Of a stretch of 64,000 bases of DNA, positions 36,017 through 46,993 are shown in pieces (positions within the stretch are counted from its first letter, which is position 1; each line of letters begins with the position of its first letter). A program made the position numbers and the translations under genes. Source of the DNA: Arbacia lixula (taxonomy: Eukaryota > Echinodermata > Echinoidea > Arbacioida > Arbaciidae); the NCBI GenBank assembly GCA_963669155.1, contig OZ022596.1:9978353-10042352 (forward strand). Direction: 5' to 3'. The notes under the pieces are model-generated. The model was not told where the DNA came from, ran no database searches, and worked only from the letters and a program-made list of their open reading frames with translations.

Positions 36017-36299
36017 ATAAAATTAACCTGCATTAATTAAACGGCTGCTGGCACTCCATGTGCTTAAACATCCTTTGTGTCCTTGGTATAAAAGTAACTA
36101 TAAATATTATCTCAAGCCTGTTTACCTTGACCATTCCCTAAAGTTTTCATTAATTGGTTATTCAGCTTCATAGTGCCAACAATTATTAATCAAGTGACAT
36201 TTGCTTCTCTAATTCTTTCCCCAAAAGTGTATAAATGTCGAAAAACAAATTTATCTTAGTTTTTCCATATGTAATGTTTGATATTATAATTTCTTTCGT

Positions 36300-36514
36300 C
36301 GCAATGTTCTGACTTGTTGAGGACTGCTAATATAACTGCTTGGCAGGTCATTTCTATATATCTCGTGATAATAGCCAACACATTAACCCATTAATTTACA
36401 AGAGCCATTCAGATTTTATTTTTATAATGTTGTAATCATTTCCCCCTCATTTCTCCCTTTTTCGGTATCACCCCGCCCCCGTCTCTCTGTCTCTCTTCCA
36501 ATTTCTCTATTTCT

Positions 36515-36545
<31 letters not shown>

Positions 36546-36911
36546 CGAGAGCTCTCTCTGTATATCTGTGTGTCTGTATGTCGCTGTATCTGTCTTTCTC
36601 AGGTATTTCTCTCCTGGTACATGCATATCTCCGCCTTTTTATCTTCAAATTTGTCCCTCTCCTTGTCAGTATCTATATTATGTAGCTTTTCGTCACTTAA
36701 ATTCTAATGACTGTAGCTCTCCTTGGTGCATATGTATCTTTCTAGCATAGACTGTAGTTTATTAATGCGTCTCATTGTAGTAATTGATTAGCGAAATTCC
36801 ACGACCTTCGTTACGTTGACCTCCGCTGAGGCTATGTGGTGCTACGTACAATCTAAATCACAACGTATGGAAGTATGGAGTTGACGTCCGCGCACGTATC
36901 AACACCAAATA
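36300..36911. other. Outer upstream region of GPCR B; (CT)n at ~36490-36545
   Basis: Patches such as ACTGCTTGGCAGGT and AAAAGCCATTCAG-like text align with 47840-47960 upstream of GPCR C. The duplicated block therefore starts at least 1 kb before the coding region. The CT tract has also expanded upstream of C. Confidence 0.5.
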
Positions 36912-37375
36912 ATGACACGCGCGCACGCATCAGCATATGGAACCATTACACCGTCCCGGGTTCTCAATCAACTAGATGCGCGTCTTATGCCTTTATAGCT
37001 TGCTTCCTCTCCCCCTGTCTTTAGACTGTCTCTCATCGAGCTCCGCGTTACATCGGCTCCTTCCTCTCTCCGTGAAGCACACGCTATCATCCTAGCAACA
37101 ACGAGCCACCCGAATCTTCCGTCCAGACGACTGCACCCAATTGTTATAGCCAACAGCCCTATCAGCTATATTTAATTGTAGAATAAGCCCGGATGAGTAT
37201 TCTTCATTAAGTCTATGCGTCTCCCATGTGTATTTATTCACAGGTAATACACATCAATCCCATAAATCACCATTTTGTCTGGCATACAAAGCCTTACAGG
37301 ACTGATTGATCTTTTGATCTTAAAATATCCAAGTTATATGTTATATTAGGTTTTAACCTACCTACTATATTCGGC
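36912..37375 (+). promoter_or_regulatory. Promoter/5'-leader region of GPCR B
   Basis: Closely matches the flank of copy A and the flank of gene C. A CCTTTATAGCTTGCTTCC block at ~36990 could hold a TATA-like element. CACAGGTAATAC at ~37240 resembles a splice donor. The start codon context is GGC-ATG-A. Confidence 0.45.
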
Positions 37376-37723
37376 ATGAACGGTTCCGTTGTCGACATCG
37401 ACTACGATCTCTACAATGATATGGCAAACCGCACCGATGGTTCCGTCGACGTCTGGTACCCCACAAGATTACACTACATCCTCCACATGACTCTCCTAGT
37501 CTACAGGTACACTCAGCTGGCCATTTGCGGAGTCGGCCTTGTCGTGAACGCCATCATCGTCGGTATCATGATCTTCGACGTGGCGTTCCACAACGCATCC
37601 AGCTACTTCATCGCGAACCTAATCGTAGCCGATCTCGGGATGTCCGCCTCAGCAGTGGCTGAGTCAATTCTATACTGGAAGGGCGATTTCACCTGTAATG
37701 GTCCCTTACAGTACCTGCAATAC
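37376..37723 (+). CDS. GPCR B exon 1 (N-terminus, TM1, TM2)
   Basis: 116 codons, phase 0. ATG at 37376; TM1 LAICGVGLVVNAIIVGIM with the conserved Asn; TM2 NLIVADLGMSASAVAES with Asp2.50; the extracellular loop 1 Cys is in DFTCNGPL. The donor is TAC-GTAAGT. The open frame runs on past the donor to 37936, but those residues are intronic because gene C shares the splice position and not the downstream frame. Confidence 0.88.
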
Positions 37724-40700
37724 GTAAGTACACTTTTTTTTATATATATAATTTGGCTTCTCCTTTTGCCCCAAAATATCATTGTTACGACCAACGTAGA
37801 CGACACGATTTTTATACAGTGGCCTTTAGTCGTAAATGTAACAGCTATCCATCCAGCACAAACGAAATTAACGTACGAGAGTTGTGGGGGCACCTGCATA
37901 ATCGTCATATTACTCTGGTTGCAGAGTGTTATTTAAAAGGATAGTTCACCCTGAAATTAAGTTGGCTTCAATAAAAGGAGATACATGAAAGAAGAATAAT
38001 AGGAAAGGTTTGATGAAAATCCGTCAAAGGATAAATGGAGCTTCTTTATGCTTTTGGATGAAGGCTTTCTGCTCTAACATAGCAAATATAATGAATCTTG
38101 TAATCCCAATCCTCACATGAAATAAGTATACATTTTATTATCATATTCGTCGTCATAAAAATATTGTCAGTTGTTTTACCACCACGGGGGATTCATGTCA
38201 GCATGGATGATCAAATCAAATGATCCTTCAGAATGATATCGACATTTCAAAGCTGATAACGCAAAGACATCAAGATCAACCACCCAAGGACATCACAGGT
38301 CTAGAAGCTAAGTAATCCCGAACATTTTAAGAAATCAGCTGATTGTATAAATGATAAGCTTTTGTCACTTGCATCGTACGTACATATTTATTAACTTCGC
38401 CTTTGAACATGTTGATCTCTCCTTCAAAAAGAAAATCAAAAGATGTACATGATGTACTATGTAAATTCAACTTGCAGGAAACCTCAATTTGAGATAAACA
38501 TCAGTGATAATTTTACGTGAGCTTGCTCATGAATTATTTTTCCTATTGCCTTTTCTCACTAGCATGACTAGGTTTCCCACAAAATCTAAACTAAAAAATT
38601 TGTCTGATTTGCGACCAATAGCTGTATTTGTTTCATTAAAAAAATTGCTGAATCCTTTTATTCCAAAATGGATGTGCGATAATTGTGAGATAATTGATAA
38701 CAGCGAGATAATTGATAAAAAATCAACGTGGAGACCCCGGAACCTTTAAATTTGACATTATCTTATTGCAATATTACACAGTCTAAACCAAAATGCCGAT
38801 GAAGAGAAAATAATATATACGTTTGTTAAAAGTGATTTATCGAAAACACTTGATCGAAGTGATCTTAAGATTGTGATTCTTAAATAAATGTGCGTCTATA
38901 AGTTATTTCACTATTACAAGATCTCTTATAAAGCATTTTAGTTTTTAACTAAGTGATCTTGTCATTACTCACATTATTATCATATTGTCATTATCTTAAA
39001 ATCTTAAAAGGAAAAATACACAACGTATGAAAAAGAGCATCTCGCACGTGACGTCATAAACAAAGACAGATTTTTATCAAGCCTTTAATACAAGGTGTCT
39101 TTCATGTTTCTGCTTTCATTGAAACCCACTTTATTTCAGGGTGGACTATTCTTAGTAATCTTTATTGTGTGAATGCAACATTCTCACTAATAGTGGGATT
39201 TTTCGCGAATACCCCGGTATTTTGAGGAATGTGCGTATAACGATCAAGGAGCTTTCTGGCTAGGAAGAGTTCGGTAAATCCGCGCATATTTTTTTGTTAA
39301 GAAGCCAGGCTGGTTCCGAAGATTTTTTTTCCTACATTTTTTTTCTCTATTAATCCAGGTCATTTTTCAGGGCGCTTTCTTGTTAGTGCGAATTCGGTAT
39401 ATTTTTGTGTTAAGAAACTAGGCTAGTTCTGAATAAGAACATTTTGTTATTTTCTCTCCCTTAATCCAGGTCTTTTTCCAAGTCACAGGTTTCGCTTTGG
39501 TTCTCCTCACTCTAACCCGCTATGATGCCATCATCTACCCACTCGCCTCGCTGACTCGATGGAACAATAAACGAGTTCTGCTGAGTACTACCGGAAGTTG
39601 GGCATGTAAGTTAAAGGGGAAGTCCACCCTGAAGTTAAATTGTTTGTTATCATATCAGAGAAATGGCAGCAGTACAAAAGTGAAGGTTTGGCGAGAATCC
39701 GTGAAAGTTTCATTTTGTGACGTCACCTGTGAGCTGCTCTCTTATACGTTGAGTCCTCTATGATCACATACGTTGCTATCGCGATAGTTTCTTGGTGAAA
39801 GGATACGTTTGTTTCCTAGGGGAGGTGCGTGTGAAAAAAAACACAAAACCTGTGTGGCTTATTACATATCAAATGACAATGGAAGTTTAAAAAACAGAAA
39901 TAGTACGCAACATTTAGCACATTAGCTTGCAAGTGACGTCGCAATATTAAGCATTTCAAAAGTTATGTATCGGCTTGAGAAAGCCAACGGAAATTCAAAG
40001 TTGCGCCTGGGCCATAACACTCCGAGACCTACCCGAGCGCGTCCTGTGGTTTTCCGCTGAAATGTAAAAGGCAGCTGGAAATATATGTATCGCGTAGATT
40101 TTGCGTGTCGCGCATTTATTTGGGCTGAACCGTTATCGAGACCCTGGGGAGAATGAGATTATTATTATTTTGGTTTTCTAATGACCATGACGACATCACG
40201 AGATAGTCTTTTCTCCACCTTTGACGAACTCCTATTTTTTCTTCCCTCTGGGCTTCTTTGCTCTCTCTCTCTCGCAAATATTTCAAATATGAATGGTATT
40301 TTATATACTTTGAACTAATGAAATAATTGGAATGTATCAATGAAGGATATAAAAACAGATAGCTTGACAACATGCTAATATGACGTTTCATTTTAGTACT
40401 CTGCAGTGAGGAGCGGAGAGCCAGATGATGTGAATCGTAAATTATAGAGTAACTTCTCTCTAATGCTAGGTTCACACTGCCGATCAGATCAAGTTTGATC
40501 AAGCCCGATTACCCATTTTACCCAGACCAATCTCGACCGAATGCTTGATCTTCTTTCAACAAGATCCCTTCTAGACCGCTATTCGATCGTTTACGACCTA
40601 CACCCGACCATTTACGATTCCTCTAGTTCATCTTCTCGAACATACCGATCTATTCTCGATCAATACACGATCGATACATGGTCTGTACTCGATCTGTACT

Positions 40701-43699
40701 AGACCGCGTAGACCAACTCGACGTCTACACGATTTCTACACGATCTTAATTCGAGCAGATCCGCATATTCGCACAGTGATCAAAGAATTGGCTGGCGACA
40801 GCTATTCATTTGGTTGTAGGCGACGGAGCTACGTAGGTGTTTTGCACTTGACGGAGGGTGTGTGTATTGGGGGGGGGGGGTGCCTTTGATATCGCGCCCC
40901 TTGAACGTTTTGTAACATGTACATACCACGAACTCATCATCGACAAGTCGTGTCTGATTTTGGACTATGGAATTTGGAACAAAGTTGAGAGGTTTTCATG
41001 AAAAAAGGGAATCAACCATATTCACAGACGCTCTTAAAATATTTGCAAATTCTTACCCCTGCCCGGCCCCCTCCACAATTGTCCATGTTGTAGGCGAAAT
41101 AGAGCCACTGTTCATACTAAAAAGGGCGCAAGTTCAGTCCCTTGTGATCATTTTTGTATGTAGTTCAATACTTCATGAACTACAATAATTTAAAAGTTAT
41201 ATTATAATGTGTACATGAAATCACTATCCAAACGAACACCGTACCAAAATATCAACTTTAATTAAACTCTATAGTATAATAATATTTGAAATGATGGAAA
41301 TTTGACCAATAATTGATGTAATTGCCTATAAAGTGACAGGGACATTCGCGGCTCCGCAGAAACAATGACATGTTGCTTTTCTTCTCGGCTCCGTCCGACA
41401 TTGTTTCTTTGGGTCACTCTTATCATTAGGCCAATTGTCATCGTTGTTACGACATTGTGTTCACGATCATCATGATAAATATCATTGTCATAATTTGTAT
41501 GAACTCTAATTTCGTTATTAACAATGTTATTACACTTATTATGTAACCGTTATGGGCAATAGTACTTGCAGTAACTGTAGTAAAATTTGTAGTATACATC
41601 ATAGTTGTATAAGTAGTAGTCGTACTTATACTACTACTAGTAGAAGTAGGAGTAGTAGTAGTAGTAGTAGTAGTAGCAGCAGTAGTAGTTGTAGTAGTAG
41701 GGGAGAGCGGGGTAAATACGGACATAAAATTTCAAACTTCTGTATTAGCACAACGAGTAGTCCCATCATCAAATGGACATCGTATCATGTAACTAGGCGG
41801 TATACCCTCATTATGTCATCGTTAATGGCAAACAGCGTTATTTTTTTAAAAGTTATCTTTAAAAACGTATTGTCATAGATGTCCGCTATTCCCCGACAAA
41901 AAGTGGGGAATTACGGACATGTGGTGAGGTAAATACGGACGGAGAACAAGGTTGACTGTTTCGAGCCTACCCTAATTAAGCTACCCCCTCCCAACGCTTA
42001 ATCAATCGAAGCAGTCACTAGCTATTCCGTAGATTGTTTTCTTATCTTGCCTTCAGTGAAGTTTCTTAGTCCAAACCTATGCATTGAGAAGCGTACTTAT
42101 TATGTACAATAGGTTCATTATTTGATCTGCATATTATTGATCCATTTGTACAAGTTTAAGCTAAGCCTCATGTAATTTCATTCGTTAATGAGAAGATATC
42201 GGACTGATTTGAATAACTAAAATGTTAATTCAGCTTAGATTTCACGAGCTATAACACAAAACGCATTGTCTGTGGAACACGTTTTATTCTTTATTTAAAA
42301 GGAACTTACCAATCTTTCAGAGAGTTAATGAAGTACCGTTTGAGTCATTGTGCTTATATGAGAAGAGAAGTACTAAGTAAAGTTCAGTTTAACATTTTGT
42401 GAGAAATGTGAAAATTAACAACAATATGGATTTGTAAAGAAAAATTAGATGGCAAGCAAGTCTTTCCTTGAACAACGAACAACAGTACTGGGAAAGTATG
42501 TCATTACATGCTGCAATAACGTGTGCTAGTCGAGTTGCGTTTGGATCGATCGACTGCGGTCGAAAAGTACTCGAGATGTGATCGAGTGTGGTCTGGTGTC
42601 GGTCGAAACGTAATCAAGTTCAGTCGAGTAGAGATCGATAGCAGTCGTGTATCGTTGGCGCAACAGTCGAGTCATTCATGAAATGGACAATTTCTGGATC
42701 GAGATGATCGGGAACCAATCGTGTAGTATTCGAGCATAAATCGAGATGATTGGGAACTATGTGGTTGGAAAATTCCATCTCGACCGAACAGGATTTCTAT
42801 GCGACCGTTTCCCGATCAACTCGACCTCTTCTCGATCCCGGGTTCTCGATCACTACCCGATCTGTTGGCACTCGGGCCTCCTACTCGATGATTTTTGACT
42901 GCCAAAAATTATCGAGAAGGCAGCAGGAGCGATGTCGATCAAGGTAGACTAACCCCGAATACCCTTGGAGAGCGGACGCGATCAGGCCAAAATAGCTTGA
43001 TCGGGATTGATCGAGTTGATCTGATCGGCAGTGTGAACCTAGCACCAACCCCGCTCCTAACCCCACACCGTATCCATTGCTCACATTCTTATACAGTGCA
43101 TCATTTTGTTTCTGTCTTGTACAGTGTGCTTTTTGGCCATGCTCCCGGTCTACTTCCAATCATGTGCGCCCTCAACGACACTGGAAATCCTATCCCATAT
43201 CTACACATTTTGCGTCATGTTTATGTTGCCCGCCCTAGCACTTTTCTTCATGTACGCGCGCATTGGATGGGCGGTCCTACGCACTAACTTCTTCGTACAA
43301 GGCGACGCGCAAATGAACAACGCGCGCGCCAAACAGCATAAGAGACTGACCCGGATGATCATTGTCATTGTGCTCACCTTCTACATCTGCTGGGGCCCAT
43401 TGCCCACTTTCCTGGTCTACAAGTTCTTAGACGGCTGGGCCACAGTCTACTGGGTTAGGGACCGCATAGTCATGTATGTGCTGAAGTTGTTGGCTGATCT
43501 GATCGTTGTTGTGAACCCGCTTATATACATTCTCCTCGCTCCCAGCTTCCGGAAATATTTACAGAAGATAAAGTGCTCGGAGAAGATGTCCAATCGGGGA
43601 CTCGGTACAGGTGTCAATTCTAACTGTACCAGCGAACAGGGACCTAGCGCGAGTCACGTGACCTATACCGAGGACGCGCAGGCTGAGAATGCGTGCTGA
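37376..43699 (+). CDS. GPCR B: rhodopsin-class (class A) seven-transmembrane receptor, three exons
   Basis: Exons 37376-37723, 39470-39605 and 43125-43699 join in phases 0 and 1 with GT-AG introns to give 352 residues. The parts have the class A layout: extracellular N-terminus with N-glycosylation sites (N2, N18 region), TM1-TM2 in exon 1, TM3-TM4 in exon 2, TM5-TM7 and the cytosolic tail in exon 3. The role is inferred: a plasma-membrane receptor signalling through G proteins. The ligand is unknown; there is no Asp near position 3.32, so an aminergic receptor is unlikely. The usual DRY motif is TRY here. Intron 1 is 1746 bp with a LINE relic. Intron 2 is 3519 bp, mostly nested transposons. 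AATAAA lies at 43839-43844. Paralogue of gene C, ~12 kb downstream. Both could belong to an expanded marine-invertebrate orphan GPCR family. Confidence 0.87.
38461..38960 (+). pseudogene. LINE reverse transcriptase relic in intron 1 of GPCR B
   Basis: Decayed text such as LSDLRPIAVFVSLKKLLN resembles the DLRPIS.. motif at the start of LINE reverse transcriptases. The same relic, with different mutations, lies at 51030-51570 in intron 1 of gene C. The insertion therefore predates the duplication. Confidence 0.6.
39470..39605 (+). CDS. GPCR B exon 2 (TM3, TM4)
   Basis: 136 nt starting GTCTTTTTCCAA after an AATCCAG acceptor and ending GGGCAT before GTAAGT. It encodes VFFQVTGFALVLLTLTRYDA with TRY in place of DRY, then IIYPLASLTRWNNKRV and the start of TM4. 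A decoy acceptor-like copy (TTAATCCAGGTCATTTTTCA) lies ~115 bp upstream. Confidence 0.87.
39611..39745 (+). repeat. CRE-MITE copy at the start of intron 2 of GPCR B
   Basis: AAAGGGGAAGTCCACCCTGA..GTGAAGGTTTGGCGAGAATC..TTTTGTGACGTCACCTG. The same insertion is found at the matching place in gene C (52147-52270), so it is older than the duplication. Confidence 0.6.
41560..41699 (+). repeat. (TAG)n microsatellite
   Basis: TAG/AGT triplets, imperfect, ending exactly where the next element begins. The Ser/Thr-rich frames here are artefacts. Confidence 0.85.
41700..42465. mobile_element. Truncated copy of the GGGGAGAGCGGGG element nested in the 2.58 kb transposon
   Basis: It begins GGGGAGAGCGGGGTAAATAC right after a TA-G of the TAG repeat and is homologous, inverted, to 61785-62540. 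The opposite end is missing. Insertion at TA is likely. Confidence 0.8.
43125..43699 (+). CDS. GPCR B exon 3 (TM5-TM7, cytosolic tail)
   Basis: 575 nt after the acceptor CTTGTACAG; TGA at 43697-43699. Loop 2 Cys in VYFQSCAPS; TM5 CVMFMLPALALFFMYARIGW; TM6 MIIVIVLTFYICWGPLPTF with the CWxP motif; TM7 ending VVVNPLIYILLAP (NPxxY), followed by helix-8-like SFRKYLQKIKC. The tail is Ser/Asn-rich and ends ENAC. The stretch 43241-43455 is identical, base for base, to gene C. Confidence 0.9.
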
Positions 43700-45621
43700 A
43701 GTCGCTTGTCATCAAAGCGCCTGCAGTAACGGCGGATGGAGAAGCAACGTCCTGTACATTACATGCACAATTTGTGTTTGTTTATAAACTATATCTTGCC
43801 TTAGTAAGGATTTTGCTCACACGTAATACACACACTTAAATAAAAACAAGTTAGTTTTTCACTTTTCAATGTAAGTTGAGCCACGGCAGTTACATTTAAT
43901 TAAAGTCACCGTTTGGGCAAACCGTTGATTCGTGCCGTGCTTAAAGACAGGTTAGCCTTTCTGTTGTTTAACAAAGTTTCAAAGAGTGTAAACAACACGG
44001 AAATTGAAGAGAAAACTGTATAAGACCTTCCCTCTTAATCGAACTTGAGACTGAATTTAAGCTGAATCATATTAATTGCTTCACCTCGACTAGGTTTTGG
44101 GCGGATCGTCCAATACTTAGCAGTTCCTTTACCCTAGAGATTGGAGGTCGTAACGGCCCAAATGGCGGCTCACCACTATGCGGTGATACGTTGCGCCAAT
44201 GTTGCAATGGTTTGGGATAAGGTAACTAATATAGCGCCATCTATGGCCTCATCTAGTCCCTCTCCTGAAGGAGTAAAAAAGCTCCTAGTACTCAGCATAT
44301 CATGTACAGTGTAGTCCAAAAAAAAACAGTTATCATTTCGTATTTGGGCGAATAAAGATTTTATGGTTGGTCCCCCTAGCATCGGTAAAATATATTAAAA
44401 ACAAAAACATTTTTGTAACAGACCAACAGACTAACAGGAAAAGTGATCACTAGGTCTCTGCCGAACTCTGTTCAGGCGAGACAAAAATGATATTTATGCT
44501 TTTCTGTAAATTACCTGTATGAAAACACTTATTTTGTAAATGGGTCACAGTTTTGTTTTCCTCGTGTAATAAGCCAGTTGATAGTTATATGATCGGCCAC
44601 TACACTGAATCAAGAACGACTAGGGATTTGGTTATGAAGCTGTCTATGTGTGTTATTTTACAGCGTGCCCATAACAACAAGAAAAGTAGGTACACATGGT
44701 GAAATGTCCTTTTACTACGTTCTCAGAGCTAAATCGCTGTTGTCATATCTGCATTATAATTCGTATAAACGTGGTCAACTACCGATGGAATTTCCATTTT
44801 TCTCTATGATTGTACAATTGGCCCGAGGTCATTCGTACCAGTAATAATCTGCTCATGCAAACATTGCAACTATGGACTAGCGTATTTGGCTAATCCGACC
44901 TATAATGTAGCGCGGATGAATATCTTTCACATTGTTTGCTTTGAAATGATAATTTGACATCTGCTGTCACATTATAAATGCAAAAAAAAAACCGACGAAA
45001 GTGCAATTTAATCAGTCGAGAAGCATTCCTAAGTAATCCCGTATATAGGATTATTATATACGGAACCATGATTAACAACAAATGATTGACAATAAATGCA
45101 CAAATTGATATTTTCTCGTATCACATAGATGGATTGTAATACTAGTACAATCTTCCTCCTATGTGGAAGAAAGCAGGGGGTATGGATGGTGTATATCGAT
45201 TACTAATAATACTGATATTTGTGTATAATGTGAATTGAAAAAAGAGAAAAACTATAATAGCACATATAACACGCATAAACGTGTCATATACTTGTCTGTA
45301 TTTGTCTCAGATTAAGTTGTAAAAGAGGAAGAGTCATACAAAATAGAAAAGGTAGAGGTAGAGAGAGATAGAGAAAAACAGATAAACAAATAAAGAGCGA
45401 GAGAGATAGACAGAAAGAAAGAGAAAGAGAGAGAGAAAATAAGATGGGGAGATAAAGAGACTGGGAAAAGTTCATAGAAAAAGAAAGAAAGAGGGAGTTT
45501 CGTGGATTATTATTTTGTGTTTTTGCTGTGGCACAAAACGAAATTGGACAGAAACATTTAAACTAGCATCTCCAAGAAAATTTATTTTATTTTTCATTTC
45601 CAATATTAAAATATGCGATAT
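43700..45621. other. 3' flank of GPCR B and intergenic DNA
   Basis: The first ~110 bp resemble the 3' flank of gene C (CAACGTCCTG..ATGCACAATTTGTGTTT). A repeat TATAGCGCCATCTATGGCCT occurs at 44233 and again at 45783, with a relative at 46068. No further gene is seen. A GA-rich stretch lies at ~45350-45440. Confidence 0.45.
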
Positions 45622-45758
45622 GGGTTCCAACAAGCAGCTGTATTGGAGGACAAACAATAAAAAACCTGTGCATCAGACCATGAAATGCAATTGTTTTCAT
45701 GGTTTGATGCGCAGGTTTTTATTGTTTTGTTTTCCAATATAGCTGCTTGTGGGAGCCC
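45622..45758. repeat. Foldback hairpin, ~64-nt arms
   Basis: Arms beginning GGGTTCCAACAAGCAGCTGT and ending AGCTGCTTGTGGGAGCCC are inverted copies with few mismatches. The centre is at ~45690. Confidence 0.75.
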
Positions 45759-46618
45759 TCTCTAACCCACAATACAGTCAGTATAGCGCCATCTATGGCC
45801 TCATCCTTTCCTCTTATGGCTTCAAAATTCTAAGCAAATCATGCAGCTAAAAGAAAAAAAATCGACATTTCTTGCTATTTGTGAAAATGGCAATGCCATG
45901 GTTGTCCTGCGTGCGATCGGTTAAAGATATGGAGCCATATCCATGCATTCTCTTAATATATTTTTATATTTTGGGAATGGCTTGGATTGCCGTCACATTA
46001 TTGTTTTCTAAAAAAAATGAGGCTCGTGCAACATTGAGACTCATTCTCCAAGATGGCAGGATTTTGTATAGCGCCACCTAGTGTCGAGACTTAGTTACCT
46101 CTATGTTTATTGAGCAACTATTATATTTAGCGGCAGTGAGCTGCTGGGGCAAGTAAGAGATAGGCCAGTCCGCCAGCTACTAGGCCAGCGATGCAGGCTT
46201 GCTTTACTCCAGTAAGCCGTAAGACGAGTTTGTATCGAAAACTGCATGTGTCTGTGCAATTGTTATTTGTATTGCTGTGGACGACTAGGGGAAATCCCTT
46301 CTGCCTATCTGCACCTAATATACTAAGACATGACAATCGGCGTAATTTGTTTATTATTTTCCTTTGCACTAATGAGCTCAGTTACACTGTTTACTGCTAT
46401 TGTTGATATTTAACTGCCCTACATTGACAAAAGGAAACAACTATTAACAGTCAATGCCTCCTTTATTGTGCTTCTTAGCTCAGAGTAGTTATATTTCCTT
46501 TGTAAATAACACCTCACCCAGACAGCTCTTCCAAATTCCAGAATTGCCTAGGCAGTACAAATTGCGCAATGTTGATTTCACCAAGGAGGAATTTCACAAG
46601 CACATAGACTGCTTCTAT
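45759..46618. other. No gene seen
   Basis: Short frames only; none has a recognisable domain. Confidence 0.35.
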
Positions 46619-46993
46619 ATTAAAGGGCATATACTGTACTGGGAGGGCCAAAAAGCCTTCAAAATGTAATTGTTAGCAATCTTCTTGCCAATGGTCTTAA
46701 TTTCATGTATTGCCTATTTTAGAAGCTTGCTAAATGTTATTTGCCCTCAAATGATCTACATTTGGAGTAATGAGTGATTAAATCACAAATCCTCAAAATG
46801 TTCGGGCCGAACATTTTGAAGATTTAATCATTAATAATTAATTACTCCATGTGTGGATCATTTGAGGGAAAATAACTTTCAGCAAGCTTCTAAAATAGAC
46901 AATACATGAATTTAAGACCATTGGCAAGAAGATTGCTAACAATTACCTTTTGAAGGCTTTTTTGACTTCCCAGTACAGTATATGCCCTTTAAT
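46619..46993. repeat. 375-bp near-perfect palindrome
   Basis: Arms of ~187 nt meet at AAAATGTTCGGGCCGAACAT (~46797-46816) with almost no spacer. Outer ends: ATTAAAGGGC / GCCCTTTAAT. A 71-codon frame running into it (46454-46669) is not convincing as a gene. Confidence 0.88.

Larger units (their letters stand above)
40464..43044. mobile_element. DNA transposon, 2.58 kb, 29-bp perfect TIRs, in intron 2 of GPCR B
   Basis: The TIRs at 40464-40492 and 43016-43044 start TGCTAGGTTCACACTGCCGA and match perfectly over 29 bp. Inside each end, subterminal clusters of GATCGA/TCGATC-type words (40500-40760; 42530-42900) point in opposite directions, as expected for transposase-binding arrays. There is no transposase-like frame, so it is non-autonomous or eroded. 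The intron of gene C has no such element. No clear target duplication was found. Confidence 0.82.

Noticed and set aside
37724-37936. Continuation of the GPCR B exon 1 frame to 37936
   Set aside because: A consensus donor at 37724 and the matching exon 2 in both genes show this is intron.
41552-41878. Ser-rich 108-codon frame
   Set aside because: Produced by the TAG microsatellite and the adjoining transposon end.
42895-43287. 130-codon frame overlapping GPCR B exon 3
   Set aside because: It is in another frame and joins transposon sequence to the shadow of exon 3.
46454-46669. 71-codon frame before the palindrome
   Set aside because: No domain, and its last third lies in the palindrome arm.
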